Part shown: positions 1 to 7,381 of the stretch, one piece after another
Layout of the letters: every line of letters starts with the position of its first letter
Numbering within the stretch: position 1 is the first letter of the stretch
From: an uncultured Duncaniella sp.
GTDB lineage: Bacteria > Bacteroidota > Bacteroidia > Bacteroidales > Muribaculaceae
Direction of reading: 5' to 3'
NCBI GenBank assembly: GCA_910587165.1
Contig: CAJUKP010000004.1
Coordinates: 1-64,000, forward strand
Length of the DNA stretch: 64,000 bases
Notes under the pieces: model-generated
What the model was told of the DNA's origin: nothing
Databases searched by the model: none
The model's input: only the letters and a program-made list of their open reading frames with translations
Translations under genes and position numbers: made by a program

Positions 1-527
1 TAGCCGCTCTGTTGTTCAGTTTCAACCTTTCAGCGACCGAACCTACCGCAAAAACTGGGAAAGATATGAAATCAATAATAGTCTATTTCACCCACTCAGG
101 CAACACAGAACTTGCCGCTAAAAAATTGGCGGAAGTGACAGGCTCGCCGATTGTGAGAATACTTCCGGCAGAACCATACACTGCTGAAGATGTAGATTGG
201 GTAAACGAACAATCACGATGTACTCAGGAGCATCTGAATCAGACATTACGTCCGGCAATCAAACCATTGGACGTGGATTTCAGCCAATATGATACCGTTT
301 TTATCGGCTTCCCTATCTGGTGGCACGAAGAACCGGCTGTAATCCGCACCTTCCTTGATACCACGGATTTGAAAGGGAAAGAACTATATCCCTTCTGCAC
401 ATCATACGAAAGCCCGATGTCAGAGGCTGACGCAACTTTGCAGAAAGGTTATCCTACCCTCAAATGGCACACTGGCCTCAGACTTCCGGCAAGTGCCGAC
501 AAAATCAAAGAATGGATCTCCAAATAA
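1..527 (+). CDS. Flavodoxin family protein, 5' end outside the window
   Basis: The frame is open to the window edge and ends at a TAA at 525-527. The core starts near the ATG at 66 (MKSIIVYFTHSGNTELAAKKL), where YFTHSGNTE is the FMN phosphate-binding loop of flavodoxins. The later segment VFIGFPIWWHEEPAVIRTFL is the usual flavodoxin second loop. The in-frame residues before the ATG (about ALLFSFNLSATEPTAKTGKD) look like the end of a signal peptide plus linker, so the real start is probably upstream of the window and the protein may be exported or anchored. If not, the ATG at 66 gives a 153-aa cytoplasmic flavodoxin. The electron-transfer partner is unknown. Followed on the same strand by another flavoprotein after 65 bp. 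Confidence 0.8.
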   Translation, partial: AALLFSFNLSATEPTAKTGKDMKSIIVYFTHSGNTELAAKKLAEVTGSPIVRILPAEPYTAEDVDWVNEQSRCTQEHLNQTLRPAIKPLDVDFSQYDTVFIGFPIWWHEEPAVIRTFLDTTDLKGKELYPFCTSYESPMSEADATLQKGYPTLKWHTGLRLPASADKIKEWISK

Positions 528-592
528 CATCTTAAGCAAGACTTTAATTATTGGGCAGCTTATTATAGGTTGCCCTTATATATTTAAATCAA

Positions 593-1219
593 ATGAAGGT
601 TCTTACAATAAATGGCAGTCCAAATATTCATGGATGCACGGACAGAGCATTGATGGAGATTGAAAATACTTTGAAGATACAAGGTATCGAGATTGAGCGA
701 GTTAATATAGGAAACAAAAATATTCGAGGGTGCATTGGATGTCGCTTTTGTGTTGAACATGGTAAATGCGTTTTTAATGACATAGTAAACGAAACTGCTC
801 CAAAACTCGCTGATGCTAATGGATTGATAATTGGCAGTCCTGTATATTTTGCTGGTGCTAACGGTCAATTATTATCATTTCTTGATCGACTATTTTACAG
901 CACCATGCGAACAATAGACAAAACAATGAAAGTCGGTGCAGCCGTTTTATCTTCGCGTCGGGCTGGCTCCACATCTGCTTTTGATGAAATAAACAAATAT
1001 TTTACAGTCACTTCTATGCCGATAGTGTCCAGTACATACTGGAATGAGGTGCATGGCTATACGGCTCAAGATGTGGAGGCGGATGCAGAAGGTTTACAAA
1101 CAATGCGTAATCTCGCCCGGAATATGATTTTCCTATTAAATGCAATAGATAATCAAAAAGCTATTACAAGTATTCCACAAAAAGAATGGGGCGTATTTAC
1201 AAATTTCAGAAGTAAATAA
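593..1219 (+). CDS. NADPH-dependent FMN reductase / iron-sulfur flavoprotein-like
   Basis: 208 aa. The N-terminus MKVLTINGSPNIHGCTDRAL is the flavodoxin-like fold of NAD(P)H:FMN reductases, with a GSP phosphate loop. Cys47, Cys50, Cys53 and Cys59 (GCIGCRFCVEHGKC) form a compact C-x2-C-x2-C-x5-C motif. This fits the 4Fe-4S site of archaeal-type iron-sulfur flavoproteins (C-x2-C-x2-C-x4-7-C), so the protein probably carries FMN plus a cluster and moves electrons to a small substrate; the substrate cannot be read from sequence. GSPVYFAGANGQLLSFLDRL is the expected second flavin loop. The gene is more AT-rich than most neighbours. A long palindrome just after the stop probably ends its transcript. 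Confidence 0.8.
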   Translation: MKVLTINGSPNIHGCTDRALMEIENTLKIQGIEIERVNIGNKNIRGCIGCRFCVEHGKCVFNDIVNETAPKLADANGLIIGSPVYFAGANGQLLSFLDRLFYSTMRTIDKTMKVGAAVLSSRRAGSTSAFDEINKYFTVTSMPIVSSTYWNEVHGYTAQDVEADAEGLQTMRNLARNMIFLLNAIDNQKAITSIPQKEWGVFTNFRSK

Positions 1220-1223
1220 AAAA

Positions 1224-1307
1224 GAGGGTGTGTCAAAAAAATGAACTGCACCCCAAAAGTTAGACAAAAAAACTTTTGGGGTGCAGTTCATTTTTGACAC
1301 AGCCTCC
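1224..1307. repeat. Long palindrome with IS-end-like arms (mobile-element relic or terminator)
   Basis: A 20-bp perfect inverted repeat (1242-1261 and 1271-1290, arm TGAACTGCACCCCAAAAGTT) flanks a 9-nt spacer. It extends outward imperfectly (GTGTGTCA...TGACACAGCCTC) to about 1224-1307. The arm resembles terminal repeats of IS3/IS150-type elements (inference from memory of that family), as if two ends were joined head to head with the body lost. As RNA it would form a strong hairpin between a plus-strand and a minus-strand gene, so it may work as a bidirectional terminator. No transposase remnant is visible. Confidence 0.65.
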
Positions 1308-1388
1308 TCTATTTTAGGAGAGCCTTATGGCTAAGAAAACCTTTACCATGTCGGGCCGGCGTCCGATTTCTCCGGCAAACATAGCGTC

Positions 1389-2981
1389 TTATAATCGCAG
1401 TCGTGTTTCCTTTCGGAATATCTTACGGATTGTACGCCACTTGGGAAATATTGCAGATGGGCGTATCGGTCCATAGCTAACGGCAATTATGACTAATGAC
1501 AAGATAGCGGCAATAAGCAGCCATCCATATATTTCTTTCATTGAAACCACAATTGCGTGCTGCTGGACTGTACCGTAAAGCTGACCTAACGGAATGTGGA
1601 CTGTTCCGGCATTGAAATCAGTGAAATGTGCACCGATGAGAGCGGCATTTTTTGCCATTGTATGACGCAAAAACTCTCCGATAAGAGCGGGGCCGAGTGT
1701 GGCTCCCATAACCGCGCCCGTGAAGCCGTTCACAGTCAATGCCTGAGGGAATACAAAGAAATGCAGCCCACTCTGGACTATTGAGGTCAGGAACACAATG
1801 GAGATAATCACTGATGCAAAACCACGGATGAAGAGCGGGAAGAAAAGCATCTCCTTTTCAATACCGTAATCTATCATGAAATAGAACCAACCGAGATATA
1901 CGGCGGCAAAGGCAAATGCGATAGCAGTCATAGTCTTATACCTCCACTTATGCAAGGCGAATGTGAAATAAGTAAATGTACATCCTACTGCAATCCCGGC
2001 AAATACATACCAGTTGAGGTCGATAAGATTGGTTTCATCAAAACCGAGGATTGCGGCTGCATAACTGTGTTCAAACACGTGTTCGGTAGCCATAAGAGTG
2101 AAGAAAACAAGATATATCAAGGTTGCCCGTATGACATTGCGGTTGGTCAAAGCCTGAAAAGAGATATAGGGATGATGAAGAAATGAAGCCCGCCACAGAT
2201 TGATGGCAAGGCAGACCACGCCTAAGATTGTCGCTCCGACAATTTCCTCCGCATCCCACCAATCGTAGAAATTGCCATACACACATACGAATGTGAAGCA
2301 CAACATGAAAACACTCCATAGTGCGGCACCGATCCAGTCGATACCCAACAGGGGTATCTGCATCGGGCCTTTTACGGGCTTGACAAGAATCAGCACCATT
2401 ACCATCATCAGAACAAGCAGACCACTCATCACCCAGTGCATATATTGCCATTGAGAGAAAAATGCGGTATAGATGGTTGCAATACCGCTCAGTTGAATCA
2501 CTCCGTCAACAACAAAATAGACATAGCAGAAAAATATCGCCATATCGCGCACCGGGGTGAGCCAGAGCTGAATTGTAGAATTGCACACAAATGTAGCCCA
2601 CATACGGAACCACCCCGCGACAAAGCACGTGGCGACCAGCAATGGAACACTTGTCGTATTTGCACAAATGAAATTAGCCGCAATAAGCACTGTCCCACAC
2701 ACGAGCAGTCCTATCCGGTTGGAGAAACGGAACTTCAACCGGAACATCACGGCAAAATTTATAGACATTCCGACCAATGACGCATATCCGGCCATCAATA
2801 TATCTTCCTGCATCAGTGCGGTGGATCCAACTATATCGGTGGCGGCGGCAAGATAGATTCCGCCTGAGAACTGCACTATCAGCACGAAGAATATAAAAAG
2901 CCAAGGCTTTAATCTACGCGGCACATAGTTCGGAACGTCGGGTATATCGAATGGACCCTGAGGTCCGTGCCAATCTCCCAT
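1389..2981 (-). CDS. MFS multidrug efflux permease, EmrB-like
   Basis: 530 aa and very hydrophobic, with about 14 predicted membrane segments from residue ~27 to ~510, as expected for the DHA2 (14-TMS) drug:H+ antiporters. It starts 1 bp after the stop of a HlyD/EmrA-type adaptor, which itself overlaps a TolC-type outer-membrane protein, so the three form one tripartite efflux pump (EmrAB-TolC type). The order on the minus strand is outer-membrane factor, adaptor, permease. Substrates of the family are hydrophobic drugs, uncouplers and fatty or bile acids; which apply here cannot be told. The N-terminal GPQGPFDIPDVPNYVPRR precedes the first helix. No local regulator is seen. Confidence 0.85.
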   Translation of the reverse strand: MGDWHGPQGPFDIPDVPNYVPRRLKPWLFIFFVLIVQFSGGIYLAAATDIVGSTALMQEDILMAGYASLVGMSINFAVMFRLKFRFSNRIGLLVCGTVLIAANFICANTTSVPLLVATCFVAGWFRMWATFVCNSTIQLWLTPVRDMAIFFCYVYFVVDGVIQLSGIATIYTAFFSQWQYMHWVMSGLLVLMMVMVLILVKPVKGPMQIPLLGIDWIGAALWSVFMLCFTFVCVYGNFYDWWDAEEIVGATILGVVCLAINLWRASFLHHPYISFQALTNRNVIRATLIYLVFFTLMATEHVFEHSYAAAILGFDETNLIDLNWYVFAGIAVGCTFTYFTFALHKWRYKTMTAIAFAFAAVYLGWFYFMIDYGIEKEMLFFPLFIRGFASVIISIVFLTSIVQSGLHFFVFPQALTVNGFTGAVMGATLGPALIGEFLRHTMAKNAALIGAHFTDFNAGTVHIPLGQLYGTVQQHAIVVSMKEIYGWLLIAAILSLVIIAVSYGPIRPSAIFPKWRTIRKIFRKETRLRL

Positions 2982-2982
2982 A

Positions 2983-4008
2983 TCAGTATCTCACCTCACA
3001 TTCCACATTCATACCGGCACGCAGGAGGTTGTGGTCGGCATCGTCTGTCAATTCAATTCTCACGGGTATGCGTTGGCGAACCTTCACGAAATTTCCCGCC
3101 GAATTGTCCTGCGGGAGCAAAGACAGCGCGGCTCCTGTCGCTGTGGATAATGAAACGACCTTGCCTGTAAGAGTCTTGTCAGGAATGGCGTCAACCTTGA
3201 TTTCAACCTCGCTTCCGGGGTGAATATGCTCCAACTGGGTTTCCTTGTAGTTTGCGGTAATCCAAACCTCCGAGCCATCAACTATGTCGAGAAGGGTCTG
3301 GCCCGGCTGTACAAGCTGACCAATCTGTATCTCCTTGCGTGAGGCATAGCCGTCGCAAGGGGCTGTTATTACGGTGTATGACAGATTCAGTTCCGCGGTT
3401 TCAAGCAATGCCTTCGCAAGTTCAATCCCTGCATCATTCTGGGCGATGCGTTGGCGGGTTTCGGCTACTACCGAGGATGTTGCAGAGCGTTGACGGGCTA
3501 GCATCTCATAACGGGCTTTCTTGGCCTTATAGTCAGTTTCCGCGCCATCATATTGCTGACGGGTGACGGCATCTTTATCCAACAGTTTGCGATAGCGTTC
3601 AAGGTCAACGGCGGAATTTTCCATCAACACCTTAGCTTCGGCGATTGAGGCTTCACTCACAGCCACATTTGCGGAAGCGACACCGACACTGCGGTCAGCA
3701 ACTGTGCGTCCGGCAAGGGCATTCTGATAGTCGGCGTTTGCCTGTGCCACACGCAATCGCATATCCGCGTCATCAATAATGACAAGGGTGTCTCCTTTTT
3801 TCACCGGTTCATATTCCTTGAAGTGGATTTCCTTTATGTAGCCCTGCACACGGCTGTTGACAGGCACAATCTGACGCTGTACCTGAGCATTATCGGTAAA
3901 CTCCACATTGCCAAAGTGGATGAACTTGGAAGCCACCCAGATGCCGGCGGCGATGATGACTGCGAGAGTGATGATATAGGAGAGTATCTTTTTTGTACGG
4001 TGTTTCAT
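2983..4008 (-). CDS. HlyD/EmrA-family periplasmic adaptor
   Basis: 341 aa. One N-terminal membrane anchor (about residues 9-27, ILSYIITLAVIIAAGIWVA) is followed by the first half of a lipoyl domain (VNSRVQGYIKEIHFKEYEPVKKGDTL). A long coiled-coil hairpin covers about residues 75-205, then comes the second lipoyl half (ITAPCDGYASRKEIQIGQLVQPGQ) and a beta-barrel C-terminus. This is the layout of EmrA, the adaptor linking an MFS permease to TolC. Its ATG overlaps the stop of the upstream TolC-type gene by 4 bp and its stop is 1 bp from the permease start, so translational coupling is likely. Confidence 0.88.
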   Translation of the reverse strand: MKHRTKKILSYIITLAVIIAAGIWVASKFIHFGNVEFTDNAQVQRQIVPVNSRVQGYIKEIHFKEYEPVKKGDTLVIIDDADMRLRVAQANADYQNALAGRTVADRSVGVASANVAVSEASIAEAKVLMENSAVDLERYRKLLDKDAVTRQQYDGAETDYKAKKARYEMLARQRSATSSVVAETRQRIAQNDAGIELAKALLETAELNLSYTVITAPCDGYASRKEIQIGQLVQPGQTLLDIVDGSEVWITANYKETQLEHIHPGSEVEIKVDAIPDKTLTGKVVSLSTATGAALSLLPQDNSAGNFVKVRQRIPVRIELTDDADHNLLRAGMNVECEVRY

Positions 4009-5324
4009 ATTTTTCCGGATGTAAACAGTAGTTTGTAATAATAGTAGATTATATTGATGCGGGCGTTGACAAGCTGCTGCTCCGCGTCAAGTTTTGAATT
4101 GGCAGCATCAAGCATATCTGTTATGAGAGCCATGTCAGCGGAATAGCGTGTGAACACGGTGTTATAGTTTCTCTCCGCAAGTTCAACACTTTTTTGCCGG
4201 GTGTTGAGTTCCTCGTATGACTCAAGATATCGGACATAGTCAGCCCTGACCGCAAGTTCGGTATTCTCCCGTGCCGCTGCAAGTTCGTCTGTGGCGTGTA
4301 CCGTGGCCGCACGGCTCCGGGATAAGGATTTGTTGGTCTTGAAAAGTGATGAGAGATTGTAGCTTACGCCTACACCGATGTACCAATAGCTCAGATTGCG
4401 GTTTATCGGTGGCACCTCTACCAAAATTGGGCCGTCGATACTCCACCCTGCTTGCAATCCGATTCTGGGCATACGCTCAGATTTAGTCAGGTCTTCCGCT
4501 TTCCGTGATATGTCAACCTTTGACTGTGCCAGCTTCAGCATGGGCGAATTGATCGAAGCTTCCGACTGCCATGATGACTCGCTTTGTGAGGGAAGCGACT
4601 TATCAAGAATTGCAGAATCTGGCACAATGACAGTACCATCCGGCAATCCTGCGATAGTGACAAGGTTGTTATTGAGAATGTCGATTGTGTTGTTGATCTT
4701 CACAAGTTGCAGTTCCAGATTTGACACAAGCAGTTCATAACGGGTTATGTCGTTCTGCAAAGCCACGCCTTGCTCATATCTGGCTCGCATCTCATCGAGC
4801 ACTTTCCTCGCCTGCGTGATGTTGTTTTCCACGACACCACGCAAATTTGTGTACTTGTAAATATCAAGATAAAAGCCGGTGAGCTGGAAGCGGACGTTGT
4901 CGCGTTGCAGTTCTGTGGCATATCTGGATGCCGTCAGCTTGAGTTCGGCAAGTTGTATGCCTGAGGTAATGGCTCCGCCGGTATAGACCGGTTGGTTCAC
5001 ACTGAGCGACAATACGTTGCCATAATGTGGTATCGGAGCTTTCTGATATTCGGAGAAATTCCTTTTTGTAGTAAAACCGTCGCCTATATAACTGAATGAA
5101 AGGGAGGCATTGATGTCGGGCAACCGACCGGAGCGGGCTACTCTTATCTCTTGATTTGCATCCTCCTCTGCGGAAAAAGAGGGGCGTAATTGCGCACTGT
5201 TTCTTTCAGCACTCTCAAATAACTCTTCAAGGGTTATTACTGATGGGTTCTGACCGAAAGCACACACCCCTGCGCCCAACAGAACTGCACTGAGCAGCCC
5301 TGTGAGCAATCGTTGATTGTTCAT
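4005..5324 (-). CDS. TolC-family outer-membrane efflux protein
   Basis: 439 aa from the ATG at 5324, chosen because it opens a clean Sec signal peptide (MNNQRLLTGLLSAVLLGAGV, cut near AFGQ); an upstream in-frame start lacks this. The mature part has the two-fold repeated outer-membrane efflux protein structure: ITLEELFESAERNSAQLRPS near the start, long amphipathic helices rich in Ala, Arg and Glu, and the LSLSVNQPVYTGG beta segment. It should form the trimeric outer-membrane channel for the adaptor and MFS permease encoded directly downstream. It is the first gene of the operon. Confidence 0.88.
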   Translation of the reverse strand: MNNQRLLTGLLSAVLLGAGVCAFGQNPSVITLEELFESAERNSAQLRPSFSAEEDANQEIRVARSGRLPDINASLSFSYIGDGFTTKRNFSEYQKAPIPHYGNVLSLSVNQPVYTGGAITSGIQLAELKLTASRYATELQRDNVRFQLTGFYLDIYKYTNLRGVVENNITQARKVLDEMRARYEQGVALQNDITRYELLVSNLELQLVKINNTIDILNNNLVTIAGLPDGTVIVPDSAILDKSLPSQSESSWQSEASINSPMLKLAQSKVDISRKAEDLTKSERMPRIGLQAGWSIDGPILVEVPPINRNLSYWYIGVGVSYNLSSLFKTNKSLSRSRAATVHATDELAAARENTELAVRADYVRYLESYEELNTRQKSVELAERNYNTVFTRYSADMALITDMLDAANSKLDAEQQLVNARINIIYYYYKLLFTSGKI

Positions 5325-5640
5325 AAAAATCGGGGATAATGTGAATGATGAATATGAGTCGCTATCCGTCAATCTCCCGACGGTATGCGACTGTTCTGAA
5401 ATCAGATCAGACTTTGAGAGTGGGTACGGCCTGCCGTACTCTTCCAGTTTTCCTTGAAAGCGTAGTTTTGTATATACGCTCTTGTTGCGTTTATCGCTGT
5501 ATCTGTTACAATCATTTAATCACCGCTCTTTGTGAACGGCACTGCAAAATTACAAAAAAATCGTAAAAAGTCTGTAATCAGAATATCAAAAGTTGTGCAT
5601 TCTTTCGGCTATAAGCACTGTATCTGATTGTTATATAGAC
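5325..5640. other. Leader and promoter region of the efflux operon
   Basis: Non-coding stretch upstream of the TolC-type gene. On the minus strand TAATTTTG (plus-strand 5545-5552) fits the Bacteroidetes -7 element, giving a leader of about 210 nt. No convincing TTTG was found at the usual distance. Within the leader, GTACGGC (5424-5430) and GCCGTAC (5433-5439) form a hairpin that may affect expression. No ORF worth calling is present. Confidence 0.45.
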
Positions 5641-5642
5641 AG

Positions 5643-5678
5643 ATGACGGCAAGAAGCCTTTTATATTCTTGCCGTCAT
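5643..5678. terminator. 13-bp inverted repeat, probable terminator
   Basis: ATGACGGCAAGAA (5643-5655) is the exact reverse complement of 5666-5678, with a 10-nt loop. It lies just beyond the end of the minus-strand PepSY-like remnant and upstream of the efflux operon promoter, as expected of a terminator that isolates the two. Confidence 0.6.
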
Positions 5679-5698
5679 ATTTCAGTGTGTCGCGGTGC

Positions 5699-5914
5699 TT
5701 ATCTGCGCTGACCTCTGCCTCCTTGACGGGGTTGCATGGGTTTGGCATCTTCGGTCAGTTTGAGTTCTGAGCCATTGGAAAGCTCTACTTCGTAGCCTCC
5801 ACGTTTGCGGGAAATCTCCACAATGATCTGTCCTTTGAAGTTTGTGTCCACATATTTGGCTATGGAGACCGCCAGATGGACTATGACAAGTTTTACCTGT
5901 ATTCCAATTATCAC
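5699..5914 (-). pseudogene. PepSY-like domain fragment, probably degraded gene
   Basis: The readable part, IAKYVDTNFKGQIIVEISRK followed by GGYEVELSNGSELKL, matches the pattern of PepSY-like (DUF2874) secreted proteins of Bacteroidetes: an N-terminal helix, a strand of the form IVxIxxxxxGYEVELxNGxELKF. Usual family members have a signal peptide and often two such units. Here the only start is a GTG at 5914 immediately preceded in frame by TAA, with no signal peptide, so the 5' part is missing or frameshifted. The overlapping 89-aa frame (5682-5951) shows no family features. It could still be a short expressed protein. It ends just before a strong inverted repeat. Confidence 0.45.
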
Positions 5915-5990
5915 TTATCACGCACTCCACGGCAATTGCAGGCTCTACCATTACGGGGCCTTTATTATTTGTTCCATTTTTTGGAGGGAT

Positions 5991-7094
5991 TTATGAGTTT
6001 TCATCAAGTTTTGCCAGGGCGAACGCATAGGCGCCGGCTGAGATGGCCTTGCTCGCACCAAGTTTGGAGAACATGATGCCAATACGTTTCATGGAATCAT
6101 ATTCAACAGTCATATCCGTTCCGCGGACTTTAAGTCGCTTTCTATCACCTTTGGCAAAATCCGCAAACTCGTCAGGGTCATCCAGATTGAAAACCTCCAT
6201 CTGCACGCGGCGCACTCTGTCGCCTCCGATGGTGACAAACGAGCTGCGGAGTTCAGTCATCAACGATGGCAGAATCAAATGTCGTGCTGCAGTAATGCCT
6301 CCACCTATCACGATTATTCCGTCAATCAGCTGTGCGGCAATTGCCATGGAGTCACCTGCGATCTCACCAAATTCAGCAAATGCCTTTTTAGCGGCATTGA
6401 CATTCCCCGGCCTGGCGCCATCGGCAATCTCACATATCTCCTTCGGCTCGTAATTATGGTTATAATCGGCAGACGCCTCGGCATATACACGTTTGATTGC
6501 CCGCACAGCGACACCTTCCTCCGCGATTATGCCACTCTTGGTCTTGTGTGGCAGGCAGAATGTCTCGACACACGAATTGTCGCCGCGATTGAGTTGACCG
6601 TTTACTACGATACCTACACCGAAACCTGTCCCGAAAGTATAGCCCAGCAGATTGCGGTAACGTTTTGGACTACCCGCATCAGCAAGCCTTTTGTTGACAT
6701 CGGGAAGTGCGCCACAGAGAGCCTCGCCATAAGCGAACAGATCACCATCATTGTTTATGAATACCGGTAGGCCCAGTTCATTCTGCAGGAACGGTCCAAG
6801 GGCCACACCTTCACGGAAAGACGGAAAGTTCGGCAGATAGCCACCTATTATACCGTTGGGGTAATCAGCCGGCCCCGGGAAAGCGAAACTTATCGCAACC
6901 GGCTTTTCATCAAGAGAGTCTATGACTTCCCGGAATCCCCTGACCATAGTGTCCAGACAAAGGTCAAGATCATGGGCATTGGATGGATATGTGATCGGTT
7001 CAGTGATATATTCACAGCCACGCATTGCACCAAACACAAGGTTAGTGCCTCCGGCGTCAAGTGTAATTACGATTCTATTATCGTTGTTATACAT
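5991..7094 (-). CDS. ROK-family sugar kinase
   Basis: 367 aa. LDAGGTN (residues ~12-18) is the phosphate-1 ATP loop of the ROK/actin-like ATPase fold. FAFPGPADYPNG and INNDGDLFAYGEAL carry the substrate-binding and catalytic Asp region, and GYTFGTGFGVGIVVNGQL is the ROK core. The zinc-binding Cys cluster (CxCGxxGC) of many glucokinases and regulators is absent; the region reads ETFCLPHKTKSGIIAEEG. There is no helix-turn-helix, so it is a kinase and not a ROK repressor. The sugar (glucose, fructose or an amino sugar) cannot be told. Its -7 box lies inside a 33-bp inverted repeat, which suggests specific regulation. Confidence 0.85.
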   Translation of the reverse strand: MYNNDNRIVITLDAGGTNLVFGAMRGCEYITEPITYPSNAHDLDLCLDTMVRGFREVIDSLDEKPVAISFAFPGPADYPNGIIGGYLPNFPSFREGVALGPFLQNELGLPVFINNDGDLFAYGEALCGALPDVNKRLADAGSPKRYRNLLGYTFGTGFGVGIVVNGQLNRGDNSCVETFCLPHKTKSGIIAEEGVAVRAIKRVYAEASADYNHNYEPKEICEIADGARPGNVNAAKKAFAEFGEIAGDSMAIAAQLIDGIIVIGGGITAARHLILPSLMTELRSSFVTIGGDRVRRVQMEVFNLDDPDEFADFAKGDRKRLKVRGTDMTVEYDSMKRIGIMFSKLGASKAISAGAYAFALAKLDENS

Positions 7095-7125
7095 ATAAAT
7101 TGATAGATTTAAAGCTTTATAAAAT

Positions 7126-7158
7126 GGCTATCTAAGCAAAATTACTGCTTAAATAGCC
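7126..7158 (-). promoter_or_regulatory. Inverted repeat around the -7 box of the ROK kinase gene
   Basis: GGCTATCTAAGCA (7126-7138) and TGCTTAAATAGCC (7146-7158) are reverse complements at 12 of 13 positions. The minus-strand -7 element TAATTTTG occupies 7144-7137, in the spacer between the arms, so a protein bound to both arms would cover the promoter. The predicted transcript starts about 35 nt before the kinase ATG. Confidence 0.6.
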
Positions 7159-7328
7159 GAAATAAAAATTATTTATGAATAATTTTGAGAATTTTTGAGC
7201 CGAACGTATGTTTTACAACCACAATATGTTGACTTGGATTATGATCTTTTAGTGATTCTTGGGTTATTTAGTTCGATTGGTTTTCTAAAGATTTGAGTCC
7301 TTGTGAGTATGAGCTTAAGAAAATTCGC

Positions 7329-7336
7329 TAATTTTG
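7329..7336 (+). promoter_or_regulatory. -7 element upstream of the RDD fusion gene
   Basis: TAATTTTG fits TAnnTTTG and lies 45 bp before the ATG at 7382. A second match at 7180-7187 is further away. The rest of the 7159-7381 stretch is AT-rich and holds no ORF. Confidence 0.45.
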
Positions 7337-7381
7337 TAGTTAGAATAATATAGATCAATCTTTAAACCCCTCAATGTTTCT

